DNA of 39,278 bases from Candidatus Endobugula sp. (GTDB taxonomy: Bacteria; Pseudomonadota; Gammaproteobacteria; Pseudomonadales; Cellvibrionaceae): contig JAHDEM010000007.1 in NCBI GenBank assembly GCA_020628895.1, forward strand, positions 34,767 through 74,044, read 5' to 3'. How positions within the stretch are numbered: the first letter of the stretch is position 1; each line of letters starts with the position of its first letter. Of the stretch, positions 1 through 7,506 are shown one piece after another. Both the position numbers and the translations under genes were made by a program. Under the pieces are notes generated by a model. The model ran no database searches and was not told the origin of the DNA. It saw only the letters and a list, made by a program, of their open reading frames with translations.

Positions 1-525
1 GTAGATACTATTGATAACAAAGAGTTACTTCTCCCCCATTTACAGCAAATGGTTGAGCGCTTGAATGTAGAAGAGATTATCCCTATTTCGGCATTACAAA
101 ACCAGAATCTTGACCGCTTAGAAGAGATTATCCGTGAGCGTTTACCAGAAAATGATCATTTTTTTCCAGAAGATCAGATCACTGATCGGAGTTCACGATT
201 TTTAGCGGCGGAAATTATTCGTGAGAAAATCACTCGCCAATTAGGCGATGAGCTGCCCTACCAAATGACGGTTGAAATAGAAGTATTTAAACAGGAGGGA
301 GCTATTCTGCATATTAATGCATTGATACTCGTAGAAAGAGAAGGCCAAAAGCGTATCTTGATTGGAGACAAAGGTGATAGGTTGAAGAAAATCGGCCAAC
401 AGGCTCGTGAAGATATGCAACTGTTATTTGATAGTAAAATCATGTTAAAAACCTGGGTTAAAGTAAAATCAGGCTGGTCCGACGATGAACGAGCGCTTCG
501 TAGTTTAGGTTATGATGATCACTAA
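1..525 (+). CDS. era: GTPase Era, C-terminal part (5' end outside window)
   Basis: Era is a membrane-associated GTPase that binds 16S rRNA and helps 30S subunit maturation. The reading frame is open from base 1, so the N-terminal G1-G3 motifs lie upstream of the window. What remains is the end of the GTPase domain, with a PISALQNQN stretch (the G5-like SA motif), and the whole KH RNA-binding domain. The KH domain shows the GxxG loop ([12 protein letters not shown]) and the very conserved ending [19 protein letters not shown], which closely resembles E. coli Era. The stop is 18 bases before recO, the usual era-recO arrangement, so the two are probably co-transcribed. An internal ATG at 49 is not the true start. 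Confidence 0.97.
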   Translation, partial: VDTIDNKELLLPHLQQMVERLNVEEIIPISALQNQNLDRLEEIIRERLPENDHFFPEDQITDRSSRFLAAEIIREKITRQLGDELPYQMTVEIEVFKQEGAILHINALILVEREGQKRILIGDKGDRLKKIGQQAREDMQLLFDSKIMLKTWVKVKSGWSDDERALRSLGYDDH

Positions 526-543
526 TCGATTTCTCTTAATCCT

Positions 544-1311
544 ATGTCTACCCGTATAGACCTCCAACTCTCTTATATCCTTCACACCCGAGCATATCGT
601 GATACCAGTTTATTAGTTGATGTCTTAACGAAGGATTATGGCAAGATCACCGTTATTGCCAAAGGGGCAAGAAAGTCAAAAAGTAGCCAGCGATATTTAT
701 TACAACCTTTCTCCCCTGTGTTGTTATCTTGGCAGGGAAAATCTTCTCTTAAGACACTAGTAGGAATAGAGAGTGTGGCATCAGAGCATATTGCTACTGG
801 TTCTTTAGGAACAACTCCTTTGCAAGGGAAAAAACTGTACAGCGCCATGTACGCTAATGAGTTATTAACCTTCCTGTTGCAACAGGATGATCCGAGTGAC
901 CACATTTTTCAATGTTATCAGTATTTATTAAAACAATTATGTTTTTCTGATAGAGACATTGAGTGTTGTTTACGTGAATTTGAGTTTTCGTTGTTAAGTG
1001 AATTAGGTTATGGAATAAACTTCGATTATGAAGCGAATAGTGGCAGTCCTATAGAAGCGATTAACAATTATATTTTTGTACAAAATCACGGATTTGTTTT
1101 GGCTGATGATTATATGGATATTAGAGATCCCCTTTTCATGGGGAAAGCGATCCTAAATATCCGTGATGGATTGTATGAAGATAAAGAAACACGACAGGCT
1201 GCTAAAATATTATCTCGCATTACCTTGCGGCCTCATTTAAAAGGTCGCCAATTGAAAAGTAGAGAGCTTTTTTTGGCAATTAAACCTGAATCTTTTATCA
1301 ATAAATCTTAA
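544..1311 (+). CDS. recO: DNA repair protein RecO
   Basis: RecO loads RecA onto SSB-coated single strands in the RecFOR recombination pathway. The 255-residue length fits the family (E. coli about 240). The N-terminal OB-fold begins with a typical pattern (YILHTRAYRDTSLLVDVLT), followed by the GAR(K) segment, and the helical C-terminal domain carries the conserved FE..LL.ELGY motif near residues 145-155. The start ATG at 544 lies just after era with no room for another promoter, supporting an era-recO transcript. pdxJ, often next in gammaproteobacteria, is absent here; the next gene is convergent sthA. Confidence 0.95.
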   Translation: MSTRIDLQLSYILHTRAYRDTSLLVDVLTKDYGKITVIAKGARKSKSSQRYLLQPFSPVLLSWQGKSSLKTLVGIESVASEHIATGSLGTTPLQGKKLYSAMYANELLTFLLQQDDPSDHIFQCYQYLLKQLCFSDRDIECCLREFEFSLLSELGYGINFDYEANSGSPIEAINNYIFVQNHGFVLADDYMDIRDPLFMGKAILNIRDGLYEDKETRQAAKILSRITLRPHLKGRQLKSRELFLAIKPESFINKS

Positions 1312-1347
1312 TGTCGTCATGTTCAATCAGTAACTGGTACCGTTTAT

Positions 1348-2769
1348 TTAAAAACTTGAAGCATGTTTATTGCGTTGACCAATAATAGCCAATGCTGCGA
1401 CACGATAGGCCTCTGCGAGTGTTGGGAAGTTAAAAATGCTTTCAACAAAGATATCAACATCAGCGTGAGCTAATAATGCCATTTGACCAATATGAATGAG
1501 CTCTGTAGCGCCTTCGCCTACAATCATTACACCCAATACTTTTTCTCCTTGAGCATCACAAACAATTTTTAGCATGCCATCTTGTATGCCGGATATTTGG
1601 CCGCGAGCAATTTCCTCAAAAATGGCTTTACCTACAATAACATCGCCATATTCCTTTCTGGCTGCAGCTTCACTTAATCCCACAGCAGATAGCTCTGGGA
1701 TACCATAAATACCAGTAGGTATGGTTTGGCTCATTTCGCCAACCTTAACGCCAAATGCATTACATGATACCCGTCTACCTTGTTCCATTGATGTGGATGC
1801 TAAAGCTGGAGGGCCAATAACATCTCCAGCGGCGTAAATACCTTCTACACTTGTTTGTAAATGCTTATCGACAGAAATTAATCCTCTATCATTTAATTCT
1901 AGGCCGATGTTATCCAATGCTAAATCTTGAATATTGGCGACGCGACCTGCAGCACAGAGCAATTTTTCACTAATCACTTTTTCCCCATTTTCGCACTCTG
2001 TCACCACATTATGCCCATCCCAGTAAACATTACTGACCGGAGTTTCCCCCATCCATTTACCGCCAGTTGTTTCAAAAGCATGAACAAATTTATCGGTAAG
2101 GTCTTTATCAAGAAACCCGAGTGGAGCAGGGTAGCGGTCTATCATGGTGACTTTTACATCTAGTGCCTGAAAAATCGAAGCGTACTCACTGGCAATAACA
2201 CCACCACCCAGGACGGTTAAACTTTTAGGTAGATATAGCATCGATAATATAGAGTCACTGTCATAAATGTGCTCATGATCGACAGGGATATTATCTGGAT
2301 TTCTCGGTAATGAGCCTGTAGCCAGTACAATTTGATCTGCTTGTAAAATAGTGGGTTCACCTCTTGGTGTAACAATTTTGAGATGTTTTTTATCGACAAA
2401 TTCAGCACGTCCATGTATGCGCTCGATATGGTTACGCAAGATTTGCTTTTCCATATAGGTATCGTGCGCTTTTAGTACTTCATCCAATCGATCAATCAGT
2501 ACAGACATTTCTAAGTTGTCAGTTAAAGAAAAGTCGGATAATTTAGCATTCGCTCTCATATGAGTAATGCGTAAAGCGTTTTCTCTTAGAGTCTTAGATG
2601 GGATGGTACCTCTATGAACACAGGCTCCTCCAAGATAACGATCACGCTCTACCAGAGCAACTTTTTTACCCAGTTTGGCAGCTTGAACAGCGGATTTTTG
2701 CCCAGCTGGGCCACTACCAACAACGATTAAATCATAGCAATGTTCCTGAGAAATATTATCCGTAATCAT
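1348..2769 (-). CDS. sthA: Soluble pyridine nucleotide transhydrogenase SthA
   Basis: This is a cytoplasmic FAD enzyme that moves reducing equivalents between NADPH and NAD+. The 473 residues have the flavin disulfide-reductase layout: an N-terminal FAD Rossmann motif (GSGPAG at 18-23), a central NAD(P) Rossmann motif (VLGGGVIASEYASIF near 185-200), the ..AGDVIG.P.LAS FAD segment, and a dimerisation domain ending in the FNFPT..EAYRVAAL signature. The redox-disulfide position reads C50-VHRG-T55 rather than CxxxxC. Loss of the second cysteine is normal for SthA and separates it from lipoamide dehydrogenase and glutathione reductase. The start codon overlaps the stop of the upstream HDOD gene in an ATGA, so translation is probably coupled. 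Confidence 0.93.
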   Translation of the reverse strand: MITDNISQEHCYDLIVVGSGPAGQKSAVQAAKLGKKVALVERDRYLGGACVHRGTIPSKTLRENALRITHMRANAKLSDFSLTDNLEMSVLIDRLDEVLKAHDTYMEKQILRNHIERIHGRAEFVDKKHLKIVTPRGEPTILQADQIVLATGSLPRNPDNIPVDHEHIYDSDSILSMLYLPKSLTVLGGGVIASEYASIFQALDVKVTMIDRYPAPLGFLDKDLTDKFVHAFETTGGKWMGETPVSNVYWDGHNVVTECENGEKVISEKLLCAAGRVANIQDLALDNIGLELNDRGLISVDKHLQTSVEGIYAAGDVIGPPALASTSMEQGRRVSCNAFGVKVGEMSQTIPTGIYGIPELSAVGLSEAAARKEYGDVIVGKAIFEEIARGQISGIQDGMLKIVCDAQGEKVLGVMIVGEGATELIHIGQMALLAHADVDIFVESIFNFPTLAEAYRVAALAIIGQRNKHASSF

Positions 2770-3617
2770 AGTGTTAATGCCTCTACACCTGCTGTAATAA
2801 TGTCTGATTTATTGAGTATTTCTATGACTTCATCTGGGTACAAGTTCACCAATTCCAGAGCAGGAGAGTTAGTTAACAATTCAATAGGAAATGTCTCTGG
2901 GTCCATCATATGCGATGCCATTTGATGACCAAACAAGACAATGGCTGCTACCTCAGCAGCAGTGGGCGCGTTATTGAATGATTTATAATAAGTAATCGCT
3001 TCGGCGACAATATCCGGTAGCCCCCATTCGTGTGCAACAAAGGCAGAAACAGTCGATTCAAACTGATCAAATAACTGTTCGAGTGTTTCAGTATCCACCA
3101 CTGGTTCGTCAGCTGATTGCAAGTCTGAAATAGCCTGTAAAATAACCGCCTTGCCAATGCTATGAAGTAACCCACATAAAAAAGCTGCCTCAACATTCGT
3201 GCGTAATTTCCGGGCAATTTCTTTTGACCACAACGCTGTGACTAGAGAATGATTCCATATATTAATGATATGTTTTTCATAGCCAGGTGCTTTAAAGAGC
3301 TTGCTATTTAATGATGTTGATATTGCGATATTAGTGATTTCTATCATGCCTAAGCGTGTAATAGCCTGCTGTAACGATACTAAGTTGGAATTGGGAGTGT
3401 AAGCTGCAGAGTTGGCTATGCGGATCACATGCCCCCCCAATGTTGGGTCAGATTGTATGATTTTAGCCAATTGTGCAGCATCTGAATCTGGGTTTTGTGC
3501 AAGAGACAGTACGTTATGTGCTACATCAGGTAAAACCGGAACATCGATTTGCTTAGTTTCAATAGCCGCTGCTAACTGGTCAGATATTGAAGGTATATGC
3601 GAGGATAAATTGGTCAT
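2766..3617 (-). CDS. HDOD domain protein
   Basis: The 283-residue protein is an HDOD protein, a degenerate relative of HD phosphohydrolases that usually acts in signalling rather than catalysis. Family hallmarks are visible: LPDVAHNVLSLAQNPDSDAA near residue 30, IIQSDPTLGGHVIRIANSA near 65, the QQAITRLG turn near 95, SLVTALWSKEIA near 135, and AFLCGLLHSIGKAVL near 155. It lacks an attached GGDEF, EAL or receiver domain. It is the first gene of a two-gene leftward unit and overlaps sthA by 4 bp. Its specific role cannot be read from sequence; a regulatory link to redox metabolism is only an inference from the coupling. Confidence 0.9.
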   Translation of the reverse strand: MTNLSSHIPSISDQLAAAIETKQIDVPVLPDVAHNVLSLAQNPDSDAAQLAKIIQSDPTLGGHVIRIANSAAYTPNSNLVSLQQAITRLGMIEITNIAISTSLNSKLFKAPGYEKHIINIWNHSLVTALWSKEIARKLRTNVEAAFLCGLLHSIGKAVILQAISDLQSADEPVVDTETLEQLFDQFESTVSAFVAHEWGLPDIVAEAITYYKSFNNAPTAAEVAAIVLFGHQMASHMMDPETFPIELLTNSPALELVNLYPDEVIEILNKSDIITAGVEALTL

Positions 3618-3807
3618 AGTGGTCCTTAAAAGGCAAGATGAAGGAGCTTACTCTTAGTGTAGACCAAAAAAATTAATTGGGGCCCTCTAGGTATTGTTAA
3701 TTATCGTTTTTAGCTACTTGACCCAATGGAGACTATTTTCTTAAAAGACATCGAACTCATCCTATTTTATATACGAGAAATAACTTTACCTCTAAAAGGT
3801 GATCTGG

Positions 3808-3836
3808 TTGGCATATAAAAATCACATTTTTAACTT
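3808..3836 (+). promoter_or_regulatory. Possible sigma70 promoter of the cyclic-nucleotide-domain gene
   Basis: TTGGCA at 3808-3813 (5 of 6 to consensus) and TAACTT at 3831-3836 (4 of 6) are separated by 17 bp, about 60 bases before the chosen start codon. The region is AT-rich, so chance matches are likely. Apart from this, I see nothing firm in the 281 bp between 3618 and 3898. Confidence 0.3.
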
Positions 3837-3898
3837 GTCTTATTCGATAATAGTCTCTCTTTCAATGTTTGTTCTTAACGAATAAGGTTGTTAGCCAT

Positions 3899-4552
3899 AT
3901 GAATGCGCAACAGATATTTTCAGTTCCAGAAGATGAATTCAAAGTATTGCTTAGCTCTATTCCTTTTTATAAAGCGGTGAAAAAGCAAGATGAAGGGCAA
4001 TTTGAGGTTTTAATGAGCTTTTCACGTATTTTCCACTACCGTAGTGGAGAGAAAATATTATCGGCAGGTGATAAAGATTCTTGGGCTTATTTCGTGATTA
4101 AGGGACAATTAGTTGTATCTGCAATTGACCAGGAGGGTAGTAATAATCAAGTGAATTATGTCACCCCAGGCCAGGTTGTCGGGGACTTATCCCTTTATTT
4201 ACAACAACCACGTACTGCTGATGTTCTGGTCGATAGTAGTTGTCGTGAAGCGGTATTATTTGGTACAGACTTTGGTGCATTTGGTGAGTTAAACAACTTT
4301 AACTACATTTCTCTACAAACGAAACTATTATACTATCGGCAAGCGATTCATACATTGCGTTGGAAGTTGGATATGTATCGTTTGCAGTATGGTGACCATT
4401 GTCTAGCTAACAAGCATCGAGATATTAAACCGTATATTGGTCAAAAAGATACCTTAGAGGAACTGTTAACATTGCATCAACAGGCAGGTGATCTGGCCAA
4501 ACTGTTGGTTCAATGGAATCAAAACTTTGGGCATTTGGTTCTACCTTCTTAA
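3899..4552 (+). CDS. Cyclic nucleotide-binding domain protein without DNA-binding domain
   Basis: The 217-residue product has a Crp-type cNMP-binding beta-roll over about residues 35-125. It includes the IKGQLVVS strand and a phosphate-binding-cassette-like segment GDLSLYLQQPRTADV. The cassette has Asp where cAMP binders usually have Glu (GELAL), while Arg-Thr-Ala is kept. The roughly 90 residues after it are helical and show no recognisable helix-turn-helix, so this is probably not a transcription factor of the Crp class. The frame is open back to a TTG at 3869, but I prefer ATG 3899, which has an AAGG about 11 bases upstream. Ligand and partner are unknown. Confidence 0.8.
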   Translation: MNAQQIFSVPEDEFKVLLSSIPFYKAVKKQDEGQFEVLMSFSRIFHYRSGEKILSAGDKDSWAYFVIKGQLVVSAIDQEGSNNQVNYVTPGQVVGDLSLYLQQPRTADVLVDSSCREAVLFGTDFGAFGELNNFNYISLQTKLLYYRQAIHTLRWKLDMYRLQYGDHCLANKHRDIKPYIGQKDTLEELLTLHQQAGDLAKLLVQWNQNFGHLVLPS

Positions 4553-4582
4553 GGCTATTCGTTGTTATAAAATTGTGCTTGT

Positions 4583-4888
4583 CTATCTCTGTTCATTTTT
4601 CCACTGAGTATAACCACCAATAAGGCTGTATACACTCTCAAACCCTTGGTCTGCCAAAAATTGCGCAGCATTCTGGCTACTGTGGCCATGATAGCAATAA
4701 ACGAGCAAGGGTTTGTCAAAGTCATTTTCTAAGACAAAATCACTAACGTTATCATTGGTTAAATGTATGGCCCCTTGAATATGTTCAAGGAAATAACTGT
4801 TTTTATCGCGTATATCAACTAAGAGTGCCCCTCTATGTAGTAACTCTTTGGCATCGTCTATGGCAATATTCTTAAATTGTTCAGGCAT
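4583..4888 (-). CDS. glpE: Thiosulfate sulfurtransferase GlpE (single-domain rhodanese)
   Basis: This single-domain rhodanese transfers sulfane sulfur from thiosulfate to acceptors such as cyanide or thioredoxin. At 101 residues it matches E. coli GlpE over its whole length. The matches include VDIRD near 24-28, HLTND at 42-46, and the active-site loop C65-YHGHSS, with the cysteine at the same number as in E. coli. The frame extends upstream to an ATG at 4909, but the ATG at 4888 is preceded by AGGA at 6 bases and gives the family's normal N-terminus. It converges with the cyclic-nucleotide-domain gene and is divergent from the secreted protein that follows. No glp genes are nearby. Confidence 0.93.
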   Translation of the reverse strand: MPEQFKNIAIDDAKELLHRGALLVDIRDKNSYFLEHIQGAIHLTNDNVSDFVLENDFDKPLLVYCYHGHSSQNAAQFLADQGFESVYSLIGGYTQWKNEQR

Positions 4889-4963
4889 ACTGCTTCCTGT
4901 AAGTGGCATATATAGAGTAGGACTTCTACACTTTATATATTCGTTATGACTTTATGATCAGTT

Positions 4964-5584
4964 GTGAAAAAGAATCGTATACTTCATCTTTGTGCCGCAC
5001 TATGGCTACCGTTAATTTCTTATCCGAACACGGCTTTTTCGGGCACCTCCCATCTGTGGTTACCTATATCCTATCAAGCTTACCATAATCGCCTGTTAGA
5101 GGCGGCAAAAAAAGTTTCTCAATTAGAAGATTGCAGAAAACTGCTCAGTGGTACGCTTGCTGAAAAGTTATCTAGTGGAAATAAAATAGTATTCACTTTT
5201 CGTTGTCGTGACCAAGATAGAAAGGTATTTATCGTTCATGTGAATAATAATAATTCTCAGATTACTTATATGAAGGACATATGGCGTAAGAAAAGCATGG
5301 AAGAGGCTGATGCACGGGAACAAGAGAAATTACGCAATAAGTTGGCCAAACGAAAAGAGTATTGGGCCGTATGCGAAAAAGCATTTATGAGTGAAATGGG
5401 TTCATTCAAAGAACCAAAAATTGTGACTCCTTTGCCTATTAAGCCTGAGATATCAGAAAATGCAGTTTTTACCTATCTTATTGAATTTCAAACAATAAGT
5501 CTTAAAAAACGTCGTTTATCTTACATAGCATCTGCTGTTATTGATACATTGGACCGTTGCGATATCAAGATTAGGCCAATATAA
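4964..5584 (+). CDS. Secreted protein of unknown function
   Basis: I do not recognise this 206-residue protein. It starts with GTG (no in-frame ATG lies near) followed by KKNR and a hydrophobic stretch to about residue 20, a typical Sec signal peptide with likely cleavage near residues 24-27. The mature part has four cysteines (C57, C81, C137, C199), compatible with two periplasmic disulfides. A charged helical segment around 108-135, rich in Glu, Lys and Arg, may be a coiled coil. It is divergent from glpE and convergent with the histone-like gene, from which it is separated by a hairpin terminator. Probably a periplasmic structural or binding protein; no enzymatic motif is visible. Confidence 0.7.
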   Translation: MKKNRILHLCAALWLPLISYPNTAFSGTSHLWLPISYQAYHNRLLEAAKKVSQLEDCRKLLSGTLAEKLSSGNKIVFTFRCRDQDRKVFIVHVNNNNSQITYMKDIWRKKSMEEADAREQEKLRNKLAKRKEYWAVCEKAFMSEMGSFKEPKIVTPLPIKPEISENAVFTYLIEFQTISLKKRRLSYIASAVIDTLDRCDIKIRPI

Positions 5585-5619
5585 GGGGTGAAATGAGAAG
5601 GGATATACAAGGAAAAGGA

Positions 5620-5647
5620 ATTACCGGCTGATAGTTCAGCCGGTAAT
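5620..5647 (-). terminator. Hairpin between convergent genes
   Basis: A perfect 12-bp stem (5620-5631 with 5636-5647) closes a 4-base loop. Read leftward it is followed by a pyrimidine/T-rich run (TTCCTTTTCC), suiting termination of the histone-like gene. It may also slow rightward transcripts from the secreted-protein gene. Confidence 0.75.
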
Positions 5648-5665
5648 ATAGTGTTATATAGCGAC

Positions 5666-6535
5666 TTACTTCTTCTTAGCTACTTTTTTTGCAGCCTTTT
5701 TAACGACTTTCTTGGCAGGCTTTTTAGCGACTTTTTTCGCAGGCTTTTTGGCTGTTTTCTTAGAAGCAGCTTTGGCTTTAGCAGCGGCTTTTTTAGCAGC
5801 AGCTTTTTCTTTAGCAGCTTTGGCTTTGGCAGCAGCTTTAGCTTTGGCAGCGGCTTTCTTAGCGGCTAGTTTTTCTCTAGCGGCCTTGGCCTTGGCAGCA
5901 GCTTTAGCTTTGGCAGTGGCTTTCTTAGCGGCTAGTTTTTCTCTAGCGGCCTTGGCCTTGGCAGCAGCTTTAGCTTTGGCAGCGGCTTTCTTAGCAGCTA
6001 ATTTCTCTTTAGCAGCTTTAGCTTTAGCAGCAGCCTTAGCTTTTACAGCGGCTTTTTTAGCAGCGACTTTAGCTTTAGCAGCGGCTTTCTTGGCAGCAGC
6101 TTTTTCTTTAATAGCGGCCTTTTTGGCAGCAGCATTGGCTTTTTTAACTAGAGCCGCTTTAGCAGCAGCAACCGCTTTGTTAATTGATGTAGTTTGTTTA
6201 ACCTGAGCGGTTAATGTTTGCAGTTCAGATTTAACACTAGATAGGGCAGTTTTTGCACTAGCAACGTTAGCTTTTGCTGTGCTAGCCGCTTTTTTGGCTG
6301 CAGTAGCTTGTTTAGCAGTTGCAGGCGTTTTTTTCTTTTTCGCAATAGCCTTAACTTTTGCAGCAGCAGCAGCAGACTTTTTAGATGCGTCGGCGACAGC
6401 TTTAGAGCCTTTGATGATATCTTTCTTTAATTTAGCGATTTGTTTTTGTTGTGTGCTAACAAGTTGTTTCTCAAGCTTTGCAATGTCAGCCTCGATCTGT
6501 TTAATAGGATCTGCTGATTTCTTAGATACGGCCAT
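5666..6535 (-). CDS. Lysine/alanine-rich histone H1-like protein (AlgP-like)
   Basis: The 289 residues are dominated by Lys and Ala. Residues 1-60 form a mixed, likely coiled-coil region with Glu and Gln. The rest is KAAAK/AKAKAAAKAK repeats ending in a KKPAKKVAKK-type tail. Composition and layout resemble AlgP (AlgR3) of Pseudomonas and eukaryotic H1 tails, so it probably binds DNA non-specifically and affects nucleoid structure; this is inference from composition. The open frame reaches 6610, but ATG 6535 has an AGGA about 8 bases upstream and gives a normal N-terminus (MAVSKKSADP). The gene contains four 66-bp tandem repeats, so its length is expected to vary between strains. Confidence 0.85.
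   Translation of the reverse strand: MAVSKKSADPIKQIEADIAKLEKQLVSTQQKQIAKLKKDIIKGSKAVADASKKSAAAAAKVKAIAKKKKTPATAKQATAAKKAASTAKANVASAKTALSSVKSELQTLTAQVKQTTSINKAVAAAKAALVKKANAAAKKAAIKEKAAAKKAAAKAKVAAKKAAVKAKAAAKAKAAKEKLAAKKAAAKAKAAAKAKAAREKLAAKKATAKAKAAAKAKAAREKLAAKKAAAKAKAAAKAKAAKEKAAAKKAAAKAKAASKKTAKKPAKKVAKKPAKKVVKKAAKKVAKKK
5799..6062. repeat. Four in-frame 66-bp tandem repeats
   Basis: Four 66-bp units run at 5799-5864, 5865-5930, 5931-5996 and 5997-6062. Each encodes 22 residues of the form (K/R)EKLAAKKA-AKAKAAAKAKA. The middle two are nearly identical; the outer two have drifted mainly at third positions. The period is a multiple of three, so gain or loss of units keeps the frame. Confidence 0.85.
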
Positions 6536-6601
6536 GGAAAAATTCCTATAGTAGTTAAAATAAAAATAAATAAAGAACGCGAGTTCATTTATAACGCCAG
6601 A

Positions 6602-6607
6602 ATTATA
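6602..6607 (-). promoter_or_regulatory. Likely -10 element of the histone-like gene
   Basis: Read leftward, a perfect TATAAT lies about 67 bases before the start codon at 6535. The -35 region is only T-rich. It sits beside an extremely AT-rich block (about 6625-6720, with runs such as TTTTTTAAAAAATAAA) that could act as an UP element or bent DNA. The remainder of 6536-6811 holds no gene I can support. Confidence 0.4.
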
Positions 6608-6811
6608 CAACTAATAATAGCAGAATAAAAATTTTGCAATAGAAAAGTATAAATTTTTTAGTGTTTTTTGATTAAAAATGTCATTTTTTGGTTTATTTTT
6701 TAAAAAATAAAGCGTTTATATCCTTATTGACGCGATAAAAGCTATTTGAATATCTATTATCGTTTTATTATTGAATTATGAACTGATGTGAATGAATAGC
6801 TAATTTCTTCA

Positions 6812-7237
6812 TTACAAAGGGCCGTAAGGAAGAAATTTATTGGTGCTTGTTGATTTAATCCATACTAATAATTCTTTATCTAGTGCTTTTCCACGTCGGC
6901 GAATCAACTTACTTAGCCAAATCACTGGTGATGTTTTTTCTCCTTTCCAATAGGTAAATTGAATTTCTGCAAGTGTAAAGAATTTTATCAAGATAATAAT
7001 CTCTTCATCACTGAATTGCTTATCGACTATTTCCCAGTCATTTTTATCTAACTGCATAATGCCAGCATGTTGTTTTTCTTCTTCTGCAGATAATAGTGCT
7101 GACACATTGAATTCTGTTTGTAGGATAAAATCCGTCTTTTTAACGCGCTGAATTATGTCTTTTAAAAAATCAATATCAAGCCGATATGAACTTTTGTCGT
7201 TTAGTGGAGAGCTTGGGTCCCAAGTGCCAGTAGTCAT
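6812..7237 (-). CDS. Conserved hypothetical protein
   Basis: This soluble 141-residue protein has no signal peptide or membrane segment. It begins TTGTWDPSSPLND, has an acidic centre, an FFTLAEIQF..WKGEKTSPVIWLSK segment near residues 87-110, and ends KFLPYGPL. I recall similar short proteins in other gammaproteobacteria with the same PL.D start and YGPL ending, but no function is known to me. A Shine-Dalgarno AGG lies 5-6 bases before the ATG. Codon use resembles its neighbours, so I take it as real. It is divergent from dinB. Confidence 0.75.
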   Translation of the reverse strand: MTTGTWDPSSPLNDKSSYRLDIDFLKDIIQRVKKTDFILQTEFNVSALLSAEEEKQHAGIMQLDKNDWEIVDKQFSDEEIIILIKFFTLAEIQFTYWKGEKTSPVIWLSKLIRRRGKALDKELLVWIKSTSTNKFLPYGPL

Positions 7238-7440
7238 TTTTACCTATCTGTTAATTACTTTTTAAATTCTATAAAGGGATGATATTTTATTGCAGTTATA
7301 GATTAAAGATAAACTTGAATTTTAAGTAGAATTTTTCTTTTATGGATAAAAAATTCAAACTTAAAATATCCTCTTTCTATTTATTAGCGCAGCCATTGTA
7401 ACGAATTTACCAACCAGAATAGCGGTTTTTATAAGAATAG

Positions 7441-7456
7441 CTGTGTTTATATACAG
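7441..7456 (+). promoter_or_regulatory. LexA (SOS) box upstream of dinB
   Basis: CTGTGTTTATATACAG matches the gammaproteobacterial LexA operator CTGT-ATATATAT-ACAG at 14 of 16 bases, with both CTGT and ACAG arms intact. It lies 50 bases before the dinB start codon, the expected place for SOS repression. Confidence 0.85.
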
Positions 7457-7506
7457 TTATTATGTGTTATTATTTTTTAGACTAGATAGATAACACCTTG
7501 GATACC

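Noticed and set aside
3729-3857. Inverted repeat GAGACTATT/AATAGTCTC 111 bp apart in the gap before the cyclic-nucleotide-domain gene
   Set aside because: A 9-bp match in about 280 bp is within chance, and no insertion-sequence-like content lies between.
5799-6062. Regular 66-bp repeats considered as a CRISPR array
   Set aside because: Units are directly joined with no unique spacers and lie in frame in a coding sequence.
5712-6206. Long Ala/Leu-rich frame opposite the histone-like gene
   Set aside because: It is the mirror of the Lys/Ala repeat; GCN/AAR repeats read backwards give Ala/Leu/Phe without a stop. No Shine-Dalgarno and no family likeness.
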